NCBI RefSeq assembly: GCF_046484155.1
Contig: NZ_JAWOBT010000104.1
Coordinates: 46,028 to 110,027, forward strand
Direction of reading: 5' to 3'
Origin: Alkalibacterium sp046484155
GTDB taxonomy: Bacteria > Bacillota > Bacilli > Lactobacillales > Carnobacteriaceae_A
Length of the DNA: 64,000 nt
A program made the translations under genes and the position numbers. Under the pieces are notes generated by a model, which saw nothing but the letters and a program-made list of their open reading frames with translations, had not been told where the DNA came from and did no database searches. Positions 8,504-17,731 of this stretch are shown here, in pieces (position 1 is the first letter of the stretch; every line of letters starts with the position of its first letter).

Positions 8504-9250
8504 GTGACCGAAGAGACTAATCAAGACAACAAAAAGAAATTGCTAGTAGTTGATGATGAAGATAGAATCAGAAGACTACTGAAAATGTATTTAGAAAAAG
8601 CAGATTACAGTATTGAAGAGGCTGAACATGGAAAAAAAGCATTAGAAATGGCTTTAGAAAATGATTATGATCTCATTCTTTTAGATGTGATGATGCCAGA
8701 AATGGATGGTCTTGAAGTAGCTGAAGAAATCAGAAAAGAAAAAGAGACACCGATCATGATGCTGACAGCTAAAGGAGAAGAGTTGAATCGTATTCAAGGT
8801 TTTGAAGCAGGTGTCGACGATTATATCGTCAAACCATTTAGTCCACGGGAAATAGTATTGCGTGTAGCGGCTATTTTGAAACGTACTAAAAGTGATACAC
8901 CAAGTGGTACCAACGGGGACACATCGGACACGCTCACGTTACCTCATTTAGAAATTGATAATGATTCAAGAAGAGTTACTGCCGACGGCCAGCCAGTTAA
9001 TTTAACTCCAAAAGAATATGATCTTCTCCATTATCTGATGTCTTCTCCAGATCAAATATTTGGCCGAGAACAGTTACTCAGAGAAGTATGGAAATATGAA
9101 TTTTTTGGTGATTTAAGAACAGTGGATACACATGTTAAAAGATTAAGAGAGAAACTCAAAAAAGAATCAGATGTCGCTTCTAAAATGATTGAAACAGTAT
9201 GGGGTCTAGGTTACAAATTAAATTCTTATCCTGATGACGAAGAGGAGTAA
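8504..9250 (+). CDS. resD: OmpR-type response regulator, ResD/SrrA-like
   Basis: 248 residues. The receiver domain (about 10-130) has the acidic pair DDE (17-19), phospho-acceptor Asp61 in LLDVMMPEMDG and Lys in DDYIVKPFSPRE. The C-terminal winged-helix DNA-binding domain (about 145-242) ends EKLKKESDVASKMIETVWG. The start is GTG 8504, with GAGGAG 9 nt upstream. Position after rluB and pairing with a PAS-containing kinase match resDE/srrAB, the redox and respiration regulators of Bacillus and Staphylococcus. The resABC cytochrome-assembly genes that lie between rluB and resD in Bacillus are missing. Confidence 0.88.
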   Translation: MTEETNQDNKKKLLVVDDEDRIRRLLKMYLEKADYSIEEAEHGKKALEMALENDYDLILLDVMMPEMDGLEVAEEIRKEKETPIMMLTAKGEELNRIQGFEAGVDDYIVKPFSPREIVLRVAAILKRTKSDTPSGTNGDTSDTLTLPHLEIDNDSRRVTADGQPVNLTPKEYDLLHYLMSSPDQIFGREQLLREVWKYEFFGDLRTVDTHVKRLREKLKKESDVASKMIETVWGLGYKLNSYPDDEEE

Positions 9251-9254
9251 TTGT

Positions 9255-11057
9255 ATGAAGTTAAATGTAGTGGCAATTAAAATTTGGCTCATTACGTTTG
9301 GAATCACCTTGTTATCTTTCGTCATTACGACTATATTTTATGGTGTCTTTTATTCTCAACAAATCAAAGATAATTATATGAATGAATATGAACAGGTTAT
9401 TATAAATGTGGAGCGCCTTGCATTAGCGGATCCGCATTTTTTGTTGGAAAATATTGAAGCAATTAATGATTTCCATATGCATATAGACTTTGCTTTGTTA
9501 TTAGATGACACGTATACTCCTAACGATGAAGAGTGGCTGTTGCCCTTTGCAGAAGAAAAAAAAGAAAGTATGGAAAACAAACCGGGGATCATGGATAATA
9601 TTGATTCCAGCGAGCCTGTACAAATTCGTTCCGATTTAGTTGAAGAATATAAAACAAATATCCCACATGTTTTTCATATTCAACCCACAGAAATTGACGG
9701 GGAAGATGCTCTGTTTTATTCTTACGGAGATCTGTCCTTTCTTGTTGATATAGAAAGACGCATGACTTTTTTATTAACAGGTTTGATTATTGCCCATATG
9801 TTAGCTGCTCTATATTATTATATGTATTTGAAACGTAACGTTTCGGAGCCTATCAACGCTATGACGAACATAGCTTTCGATTTTGCTCGAGATGATTTCA
9901 GCCATCAACTACCTATTTCGGGTCGTGATGACTTGTCTGAACTTGCCATGGCTATGAATAAAATGGGCCATTCTCTCGAAACGAATCGAACCGTGGTCAA
10001 GCAAGAGAAAGAATTGTTGAGCCATATTTTAGAAAATATCGAAACAGGGATTTTATATTACGATATTGATAAAACCTTGTTATTATCTAACCCTGTTGGA
10101 GACTTGTTTGTAACTCAATACCAGGTGGAAGAATCTAACTTCTCGGGCCATGATAAATTTGTTAGTGTTGATGAAAAATTAAACGAAGTAATCGACACTA
10201 AGTCATCGGTGGAATTTACTATAGAAATGGAAGAAACGTTTTATGTGGTGACCATCTTACCGCTAATGGAATCTGACAGTAATGATCTTAGAGGCTTAGT
10301 CGTCTCGACTAAAGATTTAACGAAAGAACATCGATTAGATCGAATGAGAGTAGATTTTATAAATAATATCTCACATGAACTGCGCACACCGCTTGTTATG
10401 GTCCAAGGCTATAGTGAAGCGATACTGGATGATGTTGCTGAAAGTGTTGAAGAGAAAAAAGAGATGGCTCAGATCATCCGAGATGAGTCTCAAAGAATGA
10501 ATCGGATGGTAAATGAAATGCTTGACTTATCTCGGATGGAAGCGGGATATATTGAATTACAAAAATCAGAAGTCAATCTCAACAGCTATTTAAGAAACCT
10601 TTTGTTCCGTTTTGATAATATGGCGAGCGATGCTGAAGTATCATTGCAGATGGAAGCCCCTAAAGAAACTGTGCATCAAATGATTGATAAAGATAAGATG
10701 GACCAGGTCTTCGTTAATATTATTAATAATGCAATCAGACACACAAGCATGACTGATAAAAAAGAAAAAATAGTGACGCTTCAACTACTTAAAGAAGAGA
10801 AACTTGAAGAAGTCGTCATGATCGTTAAAGATACAGGTACAGGTATCCCGGAGGATGATTTACCCTATATTTTTGATCGTTTTTTCAAAGCGGATAAATC
10901 TCGAAATAATTACGCACCTAATACCAAAGGAACAGGGATAGGCTTATCGCTAGTTAAAAATATTGTTGAAGCACATGGAGGATATATAGAAGTTGAATCA
11001 GCAATGAATGAAGGTTCTTCTTTTATTATTCATATACCAATGAACCAGGAAGATTAA
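9255..11057 (+). CDS. resE: Sensor histidine kinase, ResE/SrrB-like
   Basis: 600-residue membrane sensor kinase. A transmembrane segment (about 7-30) and a second one (about 173-195, MTFLLTGLIIAHMLAALYYY) bracket an extracytoplasmic sensor of ~140 residues. HAMP, a PAS-like region (ILENIETGILYYDID), HisKA with His374 in NNISHELRTPLVMVQGY, and HATPase_c with N box NIINNAIRHT, DTGTGIPEDDLPYIF and GTGIGLSLVK follow in order. ATG 9255 is preceded by AGAGGAG and is 4 nt after the resD stop, so both are cotranscribed. The signal is inferred to be redox or respiratory state from the family. Confidence 0.87.
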   Translation: MKLNVVAIKIWLITFGITLLSFVITTIFYGVFYSQQIKDNYMNEYEQVIINVERLALADPHFLLENIEAINDFHMHIDFALLLDDTYTPNDEEWLLPFAEEKKESMENKPGIMDNIDSSEPVQIRSDLVEEYKTNIPHVFHIQPTEIDGEDALFYSYGDLSFLVDIERRMTFLLTGLIIAHMLAALYYYMYLKRNVSEPINAMTNIAFDFARDDFSHQLPISGRDDLSELAMAMNKMGHSLETNRTVVKQEKELLSHILENIETGILYYDIDKTLLLSNPVGDLFVTQYQVEESNFSGHDKFVSVDEKLNEVIDTKSSVEFTIEMEETFYVVTILPLMESDSNDLRGLVVSTKDLTKEHRLDRMRVDFINNISHELRTPLVMVQGYSEAILDDVAESVEEKKEMAQIIRDESQRMNRMVNEMLDLSRMEAGYIELQKSEVNLNSYLRNLLFRFDNMASDAEVSLQMEAPKETVHQMIDKDKMDQVFVNIINNAIRHTSMTDKKEKIVTLQLLKEEKLEEVVMIVKDTGTGIPEDDLPYIFDRFFKADKSRNNYAPNTKGTGIGLSLVKNIVEAHGGYIEVESAMNEGSSFIIHIPMNQED

Positions 11058-11093
11058 ATCATCAAGATAATATCTGCGTAAGGTGCAACAGAT

Positions 11094-11121
11094 TTGACTT
11101 GTTCAATTAATTCTTTATAAT
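11094..11121 (+). promoter_or_regulatory. Promoter of the FMN riboswitch-ribU transcript
   Basis: TTGACT (11094-11099), a 16-bp spacer and TATAAT (11116-11121) put the transcript start about 25 nt before the riboswitch. Confidence 0.75.
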
Positions 11122-11151
11122 TAGTATTGAAAATAAAATAATTTATGATTC

Positions 11152-11261
11152 ATCTTCAGGGGCAGGGTGTGACTCCCGACCGGTGGTAAAGTCCACGAGC
11201 GATTAAAATTGCTGAACTGGTGCAATTCCAGTACCGACAGTAAAGTCTGGATAAAGAAGAT
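11152..11261 (+). ncRNA. FMN riboswitch (RFN element)
   Basis: Classic RFN aptamer. The closing stem pairs ATCTTC (11152) with GAAGAT (ending 11261). Conserved junction blocks GGGGCAGGGTG, CCCGACCGGTGGT, AGTCCACGAGC, CTGGTGCAATTCCAG and ACCGACAGTAAAGTCTGGAT all occur in order. It senses FMN and controls the downstream riboflavin transporter ribU. Confidence 0.97.
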
Positions 11262-11295
11262 GGAGCTTTTTGACTGAATATAACTCTGTCTAATG

Positions 11296-11337
11296 CTCTA
11301 TTTGTCACCTGAAGTACAGGGATAAATAGAGTTTTTT
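11296..11337 (+). terminator. Riboswitch expression-platform terminator
   Basis: Left arm CTCTATTTGTC plus CCTG pairs with CAGG plus GATAAATAGAG (one bulged A, one G-U pair), followed by a run of six T. It lies 35 nt after the aptamer and 88 nt before ribU, as expected for an FMN-dependent attenuator. Confidence 0.85.
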
Positions 11338-11424
11338 GTATCCTCATACTTCAGGCGATAGTGACATGGTTGTGTTCAGAGAAGTTCACCCTTAGTAGGA
11401 TGAATCCTTTCAGGAGGATTTATT

Positions 11425-12036
11425 ATGACAAACAGTAAGACGAAGAAGCTGGTAGGCGTTGCCATGTTAGCGTCATTGGCTTGGGTGATTTCTATGTTAG
11501 CATTTCCGGTACTGCCGGGGTCACCGTTTTTGAAAGTTGATTTTAGTGATTTAGCCGTGTTGTTCGGGATGTATGTTTATGGTCCAGCTGCCGGTATTAC
11601 CATTGCGTTTATCCGCTCACTTCTATCCTATGCACAAAAAGGTGGCGAGATGGGGTTCCCTATTGGAGATACAGCGGCATTTATTGCATCGGTCTCTTTC
11701 ACACTACCTATTTATTTCATGCTAATAAGATATGGTTCGACATTGAAAAATAAAATAGTGGGTATTTTCAGTTCAACTCTGTCATTAACAGTCATGATGT
11801 CGGTATTGAACTGGTTGGTTATTGCTCCAGCTTATATGGCGGTTATGGGATTTGACGTTGGACCGATGCGCACCTATTTGATGTTAGCTGTTGTTCCATT
11901 CAACTTAATTAAAGGCATTTTAGTTGGCCTCGTTTTTTATGTCGCTTTTGCTAAACTGAAACCATGGTTAGATAAAACGAAGAGAAAATTTCAGAAAAAG
12001 CGCAGTCGGTCACTAGCTGTTAATGAAACAAATTAA
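11425..12036 (+). CDS. ribU: Riboflavin ECF transporter S component RibU
   Basis: 203-residue, six-helix membrane S-component that captures riboflavin for a shared ECF energy-coupling module (not in this window). Typical RibU motifs: VAMLASLAWVISMLAFPVLPG at the N-terminus (helix 1) and FLKVDFSDLAVLFGMYVYGP, where the KxDFSD segment is diagnostic. A basic cytoplasmic tail closes the protein. AGGAGG precedes ATG 11425. The FMN riboswitch upstream confirms the substrate. With no riboflavin synthesis genes seen, the cell may depend on uptake. Confidence 0.95.
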   Translation: MTNSKTKKLVGVAMLASLAWVISMLAFPVLPGSPFLKVDFSDLAVLFGMYVYGPAAGITIAFIRSLLSYAQKGGEMGFPIGDTAAFIASVSFTLPIYFMLIRYGSTLKNKIVGIFSSTLSLTVMMSVLNWLVIAPAYMAVMGFDVGPMRTYLMLAVVPFNLIKGILVGLVFYVAFAKLKPWLDKTKRKFQKKRSRSLAVNETN

Positions 12037-12053
12037 CCAGAATTGATTTAGCA

Positions 12054-12104
12054 AGAGAATAAATAATAGCAGGGATTTTTCCGGCTGTTATTTATTCTCT
12101 TTTT
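12054..12104 (+). terminator. Rho-independent terminator after ribU
   Basis: A 17-nt stem (12054-12070 with 12084-12100, one G-U/mismatch) is followed by TTTT. Confidence 0.85.
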
Positions 12105-12149
12105 GGTTTTAGAAATCTCGAATTTAAGGGTTATTGAGTCTGGAAATAA

Positions 12150-12158
12150 TGATATAAT
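12150..12158 (+). promoter_or_regulatory. Extended -10 promoter for ypbB-recQ
   Basis: TGATATAAT is a perfect TGN extended -10 lying between the ribU terminator and the TTG start at 12202. No good -35 is seen at 17 bp. Confidence 0.6.
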
Positions 12159-12201
12159 TAAACCATTGATACGGCATAAAATTCAGAGGAGTGAGATTAC
12201 G

Positions 12202-13254
12202 TTGGCTGATCATTTTCTAGAAAACTATATATTAAGTTTGTTTAACAAAAATACCATAGTGACAATTAAACAACTAAGTCTCATTGCAAGTGGAAAACGA
12301 ACCCCCTCTGTCTTATTTAATGTTGAGAAAAACAAGCTGTATGTTTTGTTTGGACTCTTTCCTGATCTCTCAATAAAAGAGTGGGAACGGATCATTCATA
12401 TACTTATAAGTGAACGTCAGCTAAAGATTGCTGATGATCGTTTAACACTAACCCCAGAAGGTTTAAAAGAAAAAAAAGATTTCAATAAAGATTATCCTTT
12501 CATAAATAACTTGGATCAGTTACGCTATGCAACAACGAAACAACTCTTTTGGAATCGGTTTATTTTTATCACTCAAATTTTTTCTGAATACAGTCATCAA
12601 AACAAGGACTACGTGCCATATCTTTCTACTATAGAAAATCAGTTAAGCATAAAAAAATGGTTAGTTGGATATAGAAAAGGAATGGATGAATTGACTTTAA
12701 TGTGGTTCAAAGAATTGAATGCACTGCTTAAATCGTTTCCGACGGAGCACTCAAATTTTATTGCAAGTCACTTCGTTGGATATAAAACTAACGGAAGCAC
12801 AAGTCGTCAAATTAAAAATAGTAACAACCTATCGACGGAACACTACAAAGTTTTAATCGATCAGCTAAGTTATCAAATAGCACAACGAGACGAAAAGTCA
12901 TTTCCGTTACTATCTTCGTTATGGAAATACACGCATAAAGATAGTGATGAAGGGTTGAGTCATAGTGCCTGGCTTTCAAAAAACTTGCTTGAAAATGGGG
13001 TAAGCTTAGGCGAAGTAGCTAAGAGACGAAATCTGAAAAACAATACAATCAAAGAACACATACTTGAATGTGTTTTAATAGAAAATTGGCCATATTATAA
13101 GCGCTATATCGCCTCTGCACACTATACGAATTTGCATAATTTATTTGAATCAAAACAGGTCTCGACGTATTCTGAAGCGAAAATAGTTTTAGAAGATTTA
13201 GATTTTTTCTCATATCGCTTAATTGAAATTGAAAGGATTAGACAGAATGATTAA
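12202..13254 (+). CDS. YpbB-like helix-turn-helix protein upstream of recQ
   Basis: 350 residues. The C-terminal ~90 residues (SHSAWLSKNLLENGVSLGE...LKNNTIKEHILECV) look like the HTH_40/RQC-associated domain of B. subtilis YpbB, which sits directly before recQ (recS) there as here. The rest has no motif I recognise. The frame is open further upstream, but that part overlaps the ribU terminator and promoter. TTG 12202 with GAGGAG 10 nt upstream is the best start. The last 8 nt overlap recQ. It may act with the helicase, which itself lacks a full C-terminal RQC/HRDC region; this is inference. Confidence 0.75.
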   Translation: MADHFLENYILSLFNKNTIVTIKQLSLIASGKRTPSVLFNVEKNKLYVLFGLFPDLSIKEWERIIHILISERQLKIADDRLTLTPEGLKEKKDFNKDYPFINNLDQLRYATTKQLFWNRFIFITQIFSEYSHQNKDYVPYLSTIENQLSIKKWLVGYRKGMDELTLMWFKELNALLKSFPTEHSNFIASHFVGYKTNGSTSRQIKNSNNLSTEHYKVLIDQLSYQIAQRDEKSFPLLSSLWKYTHKDSDEGLSHSAWLSKNLLENGVSLGEVAKRRNLKNNTIKEHILECVLIENWPYYKRYIASAHYTNLHNLFESKQVSTYSEAKIVLEDLDFFSYRLIEIERIRQND

Positions 13255-14704
13255 AAAGCTTGAGGAACAGATGTATGAAATGTTAAATCAGAAATTTGGT
13301 CATGCTACATTCAGACCTGGTCAGAAAGAAGCAATTGAAGCCGCTTTAAATGGTAAACATTCGTTAGTCATGTTACCAACAGGAAGTGGAAAATCGTTGT
13401 GTTATCAACTTCCGTCATATTTCATGCCGGGTGCGACTTTAGTGGTCTCTCCCTTACTATCGCTGATGCAAGATCAAGTGGAAACGATGAAAAGAAATGG
13501 AGAGAAGTCGGTTGTTGCGCTAAATAGCTTTATGTCCCAGAAAGAAAAAAGCTTGATCATAAATAACTTGGAGTCCTTCAAGTTTATATTCATGTCACCT
13601 GAAATGCTACAGCATGATAGGATAATAAATCGTTTGAAAAATATTAAACTATCATTGCTCGTGGTGGACGAGGCCCACTGCATTTCGCAATGGGGCATGG
13701 ACTTCCGACCGGATTATCTTAAACTAGGTGAAATCAGAAAGACATTAGATGGACCGCTTACCATGGCTTTAACGGCTACTGCTATAGAAAAAGTCAGAAA
13801 TGAAATTATTGAAAACTTAAATCTTCAGACTAATGTTAAGGAAATCATTTACTCGGTGAATCGTCCTTCCATTCAACTGCGAGTAGAGTTATGCAAAGGG
13901 GATAAAGTTATCAAAATGATTCAGGCTATCAACGAGTTCAAGAGTGCCGGAATCATTTATTTCTCAAGTAAAAAAGTTGCTGACGCTATGGCAGAAAAAA
14001 TTCGACAGACAACGATTTTCTCTGCCGAAAGCTATCATAGTGACATAGAAGCAGAAGACAAGAAGAAAATCCAGGCACAATTTCTTGATAATGATCTAGA
14101 TATTATTTGTGCTACCAGTGCATTTGGTATGGGAATAGATAAACCGGACATAAGATTTGTTATTCACTATCATATGCCTGCGAATCCGGAGATGTATCTG
14201 CAGGAAATTGGTCGAGCAAGTAGAGATGAAAAAGGGGGTGTAGCCTTATTGTTATATGAAAGTGGGGATGAGTTTCTACAAATGAGATTACAACAAGATA
14301 CTTTTCCCAATAGTGACGAGTTATCATTTGCATACGCCCATCCCAAATCCTTGGAGGCACTAAAGGATGACAGCAAAAGTAGACTTGCAGATTATTTTAT
14401 AAAACAAAATATTCAAATAGAGAACGCACATCACCTTATAGAAGAGCGCATTCTTTATAAGAAAGAGCAGTTAAGTATCATGGTTAAGTATGCACTGACG
14501 GTGGAGTGTAAAAGAGAAACATTGCTTAATTACTTTAACGAAGAATTGAAGGTTGATTCTAAGCAATGCTGTTCAAGTTGTCAGCCCCATCTATCACTTC
14601 CTTATGAAATAAATAAAGACTCTAATCATAAATATAATAATAATGAACGAACTTGGGAAATGGTCATGAAAAAGTTATTTAATTTTACTGAGCAAGATAG
14701 ATAA
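13247..14704 (+). CDS. recQ: ATP-dependent DNA helicase RecQ (short, RecS-type)
   Basis: 485 residues, close to the short B. subtilis RecS (YpbC). Walker A LPTGSGKSLCYQLP, DEAH box VVDEAHCISQWGMDFRPDY, ALTAT, and motif VI QEIGRASRDEKGG define the SF2 RecQ core. Cysteines in VECKRETLL and KQCCSSCQP form the zinc-binding domain. No HRDC domain follows. ATG 13247 overlaps the ypbB-like stop by 8 nt, so translation is probably coupled. Expected role: unwinding of recombination and fork intermediates. Confidence 0.92.
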   Translation: MIKKLEEQMYEMLNQKFGHATFRPGQKEAIEAALNGKHSLVMLPTGSGKSLCYQLPSYFMPGATLVVSPLLSLMQDQVETMKRNGEKSVVALNSFMSQKEKSLIINNLESFKFIFMSPEMLQHDRIINRLKNIKLSLLVVDEAHCISQWGMDFRPDYLKLGEIRKTLDGPLTMALTATAIEKVRNEIIENLNLQTNVKEIIYSVNRPSIQLRVELCKGDKVIKMIQAINEFKSAGIIYFSSKKVADAMAEKIRQTTIFSAESYHSDIEAEDKKKIQAQFLDNDLDIICATSAFGMGIDKPDIRFVIHYHMPANPEMYLQEIGRASRDEKGGVALLLYESGDEFLQMRLQQDTFPNSDELSFAYAHPKSLEALKDDSKSRLADYFIKQNIQIENAHHLIEERILYKKEQLSIMVKYALTVECKRETLLNYFNEELKVDSKQCCSSCQPHLSLPYEINKDSNHKYNNNERTWEMVMKKLFNFTEQDR

Positions 14705-14716
14705 TAGCTTTATTTA

Positions 14717-14725
14717 TGCTATAAT
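14717..14725 (+). promoter_or_regulatory. Extended -10 promoter for the LysM protein gene
   Basis: TGCTATAAT lies 32 nt before ATG 14757, just after the recQ stop. Confidence 0.55.
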
Positions 14726-14756
14726 GAATACCAAATCGTATATGAGGAGTTAGACT

Positions 14757-15503
14757 ATGGGCAAAAAAGATCGTAAATCCATGGAAGATCTTTGGTCAAA
14801 ACGTTTTGACGAAGAAGCTGAAGATACAGAAGATGGACCTTTATCAAGAAAAGCTAAACGTGAAAGAGAAAAAAGTATTTCTCCCATTTTAACTGTGACT
14901 TTGATATTTATGGCTTTACTCATCATTTTGCCAACTTCTGCCTATTTATGGTGGTCAAGTAGAGAGAGCTTGTCAGAGGAGCCAACAGGTCCATCAATTG
15001 AGCAAGTAATGAAAAATGATGAAGAAGTTGAAGAACAATTGGAAGAAGACGATGAAATTAATGCCCCAGAGGATGACGAGCTGAATTTAACAGACTCCGA
15101 TAAAGAAGATTCCTCTGTTAATGATGAAGAAACCGATGGAAACTCAGATGAGTTATTAACTAGTGCAGAAGAAGAGAACGGTGAAGCAGTGTCAGTAGCT
15201 GATGATGTAGTGAGTGAGAGTATTCCAGAAAAAAATAGCAATGATAATACTCAAAATCAGGCTACTGAATCTAGTAATCAGTCAAATGACGAAGAAGACA
15301 TTGAAGAATCAACGGTGACAACTGAAGCAGAATCCACGCCGGAAAATCCACCAGCTCAAAACATTAACTTTTATAATGTTAAAGCAGGAGACAACATGTA
15401 CCGTATTGCACTGAATCATGGAATGACAACAGAAGAGTTGATGCAGTTAAATAACATTCAAGATGAAACAGTACAAGTCGGACAAGAGTTAAGAGTTGAA
15501 TAA
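14757..15503 (+). CDS. Membrane-anchored LysM protein (YpbE-like)
   Basis: 248 residues. A basic cytoplasmic N-terminus (about 1-40, rich in RKAKREREK) precedes one transmembrane helix (about 42-65, SPILTVTLIFMALLIILPTS). Then comes a ~135-residue linker of nearly all Glu, Asp, Ser, Asn and Thr. A C-terminal LysM domain (about 204-248: FYNVKAGDNMYRIALNHGM) should bind peptidoglycan. The orientation is N-in, C-out. B. subtilis ypbE, next to recS, has the same design. The role is unknown; tethering membrane to wall is inferred. Confidence 0.85.
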   Translation: MGKKDRKSMEDLWSKRFDEEAEDTEDGPLSRKAKREREKSISPILTVTLIFMALLIILPTSAYLWWSSRESLSEEPTGPSIEQVMKNDEEVEEQLEEDDEINAPEDDELNLTDSDKEDSSVNDEETDGNSDELLTSAEEENGEAVSVADDVVSESIPEKNSNDNTQNQATESSNQSNDEEDIEESTVTTEAESTPENPPAQNINFYNVKAGDNMYRIALNHGMTTEELMQLNNIQDETVQVGQELRVE

Positions 15504-15528
15504 TTTTATAAACGAAAGTGTGGAGAGA

Positions 15529-16200
15529 ATGGAAAATAAAACATTAACCATTGCGATAGATGGACCTGCATCTTCGGGGAAAAGTACAGTGGCAAAGAGA
15601 ATTGCTTCTGAAATGAACCTGATTTACGTAGATACAGGTGCGATGTACCGGGCATTAACCTTGGAGGCTTTACAAAACAATATCAATATAAAAGATCAGA
15701 AGGCCTTGGTGAAATTGCTGGAAGAAACAGAGATAACGTTTGAACCTAGTGAAAACGGTCAGACAGTATTTTCTAATGGTGTTGATGTGACGTATGAAAT
15801 CAGAGAAAATAATGTCACTAATACGGTATCTGTTGTCGCTGCTCATCCAAAAGTGCGTCAATTGATGGTGAAACGTCAGCAGGCTATGGCACTGAATCAT
15901 GGTGTCGTTATGGATGGTCGTGATATCGGAACGGTAGTATTGCCCGATGCGGATCTGAAAATTTTTTTAGTTGCCAGTGTTAAAGAAAGAGCAGAACGAA
16001 GACACAAGGAAAATATAGAAAAAGGTATATTTTCTGATTTAGAACAATTAAAAAAAGACATAGCAGAACGAGATTATAAAGATACTACTCGAGAATCATC
16101 CCCCTTGAAACAAGCAGAGGATGGCATAAGAATAGATACGACTAAAATGTCTATTGATGAAGTCGTTAATAAGATAAAAAGTTTAATAAAAGAAGTCTAA
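15529..16200 (+). CDS. cmk: Cytidylate kinase Cmk
   Basis: 223 residues; phosphorylates CMP and dCMP to the diphosphates using ATP. The P-loop is in IAIDGPASSGKSTVAKRIA, with YVDTGAMYRALTLEAL, MDGRDIGTVVLPDADLKIFL and DTTRESSPLKQAEDGI all present. The start is ATG 15529, with GGAGAG just upstream; an in-frame codon at 15496 would overlap the LysM gene and lacks a ribosome site. It lies 100 bp before rpsA, the usual cmk-rpsA pairing. Confidence 0.95.
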   Translation: MENKTLTIAIDGPASSGKSTVAKRIASEMNLIYVDTGAMYRALTLEALQNNINIKDQKALVKLLEETEITFEPSENGQTVFSNGVDVTYEIRENNVTNTVSVVAAHPKVRQLMVKRQQAMALNHGVVMDGRDIGTVVLPDADLKIFLVASVKERAERRHKENIEKGIFSDLEQLKKDIAERDYKDTTRESSPLKQAEDGIRIDTTKMSIDEVVNKIKSLIKEV

Positions 16201-16300
16201 ATAAGGGATTTTTATCAGATAACATGTTTTAGTGGAAATTTTATTACATATTATGTACAATTAAATATGTAGGAATTATTGGTTTTGGGAGGCAAATAAT

Positions 16301-17707
16301 ATGACAGAAGAAAACAGAAACGAAGTAGATAATACAGAGGCAACAGAAGAGGAAGCAGTCGAAATAGCGAACGAGCAAGTTGAAGTCAATACCGCTAAAG
16401 ACATTTCCCCTGAAGATGTCATGGCAGAAAACGAGGAAGCACAGGTACAACCTGTTGTTGAATCATCGAAGAATAAGGCTGAATCAATGTCAGATGTTAT
16501 GAGAGATGTCGTTGATATTACTCCTGGCGATATAGTCAAGGGTGAAGTCTTAACTATCGACAATGAGAAACAAGTCATTGTTGGGCTAGGCGGAGGACAA
16601 GAAGGTGTTATTCCTCCAAGAGAATTATCATCAGAGCGTTTTGATCATCCTACCGATATTGTATCCGTGGGCGATATTATAGATGTGGTTGTTTTAAGAG
16701 ATAATCAGGATAAAGAACAAGGAAGCTTTGTTTTATCAAAAAAACGCGTAGATCAGCGTAAAGTATGGGAAGAATTGCAAGCGAAATTTGACAATGATGA
16801 AACGATTGAAGCACCCGTTTCACGTGTTGTTAAAGGTGGATTAACTGTCGATTTAGGTGTAAGGGGATTTGTTCCTGCATCTCAAATAGATACGCACTTT
16901 GTCAGTGACTTAAATCAATTTGAAGGTAACACTTATACTTTCAAAATTATTGAAATAGATCCTAAAGAGCGTCAACTTATCTTATCTCGTAAAGTTTTAC
17001 TTGAAAAAGAACATGCTGCAGAGAGAGAGAAAGCGCTAGAAAGTTTAGAAGAAGGATCTGTTGTTGAAGGTGAAGTGGTTCGATTAACTAACTTTGGTGC
17101 GTTTGTTAATGTAGGTGGCGTTGATGGGCTTGTTCATATTTCTGAAATTGCACATGAACGTATCAACTCTCCAAAAGACAAATTATCTAAAGGTGATAAA
17201 GTAAAGGTTAAAGTTCTTAAAGTAGATAAAGAACAAGAACGTGTGTCTCTATCTATCAAAGAAACATTAGCTGGACCATGGGATAATATTGAAGATGAAT
17301 TACCAGCTGGTACTGTTACGAAAGGTATAGTGAAACGTGTAACAGATTTTGGTGCATTTGTTGAAGTTAAACCAGGTGTTGAAGGACTTGTTCATATTTC
17401 TGAAATGGCTCACAAACATGTGGAAACACCTCATGAAGTTGTAGCTAAAGATGAAGAAATTGACGTTAAAGTTCTTAGCGTTAATCCTGAAGAAGAACGT
17501 ATTTCATTAAGTATCAAGGCTTTAGAAGATAATCCAAATGAAATATCCGACAGTGTAGCACCTAAAAAAGTTAAAAAACAAGAGTCTCGAAGTAAGCCTA
17601 ATGTTAAGCAACCATCATTAAGTGAAGACGATGACGATGGATCATTTACATTAGGGGATCAAATAGGGGATCAACTTTCAAAATTTATGGAGAACAACGA
17701 AGAGTAA
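16301..17707 (+). CDS. rpsA: 30S ribosomal protein S1-like (RpsA/YpfD)
   Basis: 468 residues with four S1 RNA-binding repeats. The first starts near residue 75 (GDIVKGEVLTIDNEKQVIVG), the third contains NFGAFVNVGGVDGLVHISEI and the fourth DFGAFVEVKPGVEGLVHISE. A ~65-residue acidic N-terminal extension and an acidic C-terminal tail flank the repeats. Firmicute S1 proteins have four repeats rather than six, as here. It is thought to aid mRNA binding to the ribosome. GGGAGG precedes ATG 16301. Confidence 0.93.
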   Translation: MTEENRNEVDNTEATEEEAVEIANEQVEVNTAKDISPEDVMAENEEAQVQPVVESSKNKAESMSDVMRDVVDITPGDIVKGEVLTIDNEKQVIVGLGGGQEGVIPPRELSSERFDHPTDIVSVGDIIDVVVLRDNQDKEQGSFVLSKKRVDQRKVWEELQAKFDNDETIEAPVSRVVKGGLTVDLGVRGFVPASQIDTHFVSDLNQFEGNTYTFKIIEIDPKERQLILSRKVLLEKEHAAEREKALESLEEGSVVEGEVVRLTNFGAFVNVGGVDGLVHISEIAHERINSPKDKLSKGDKVKVKVLKVDKEQERVSLSIKETLAGPWDNIEDELPAGTVTKGIVKRVTDFGAFVEVKPGVEGLVHISEMAHKHVETPHEVVAKDEEIDVKVLSVNPEEERISLSIKALEDNPNEISDSVAPKKVKKQESRSKPNVKQPSLSEDDDDGSFTLGDQIGDQLSKFMENNEE

Positions 17708-17731
17708 TTAATTTAACGGTATATTTTACCG

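Noticed and set aside
12103..12201. Upstream extension of the ypbB-like gene
   Set aside because: This part covers the ribU terminator tail and the extended -10 promoter; TTG 12202 has a proper ribosome site.
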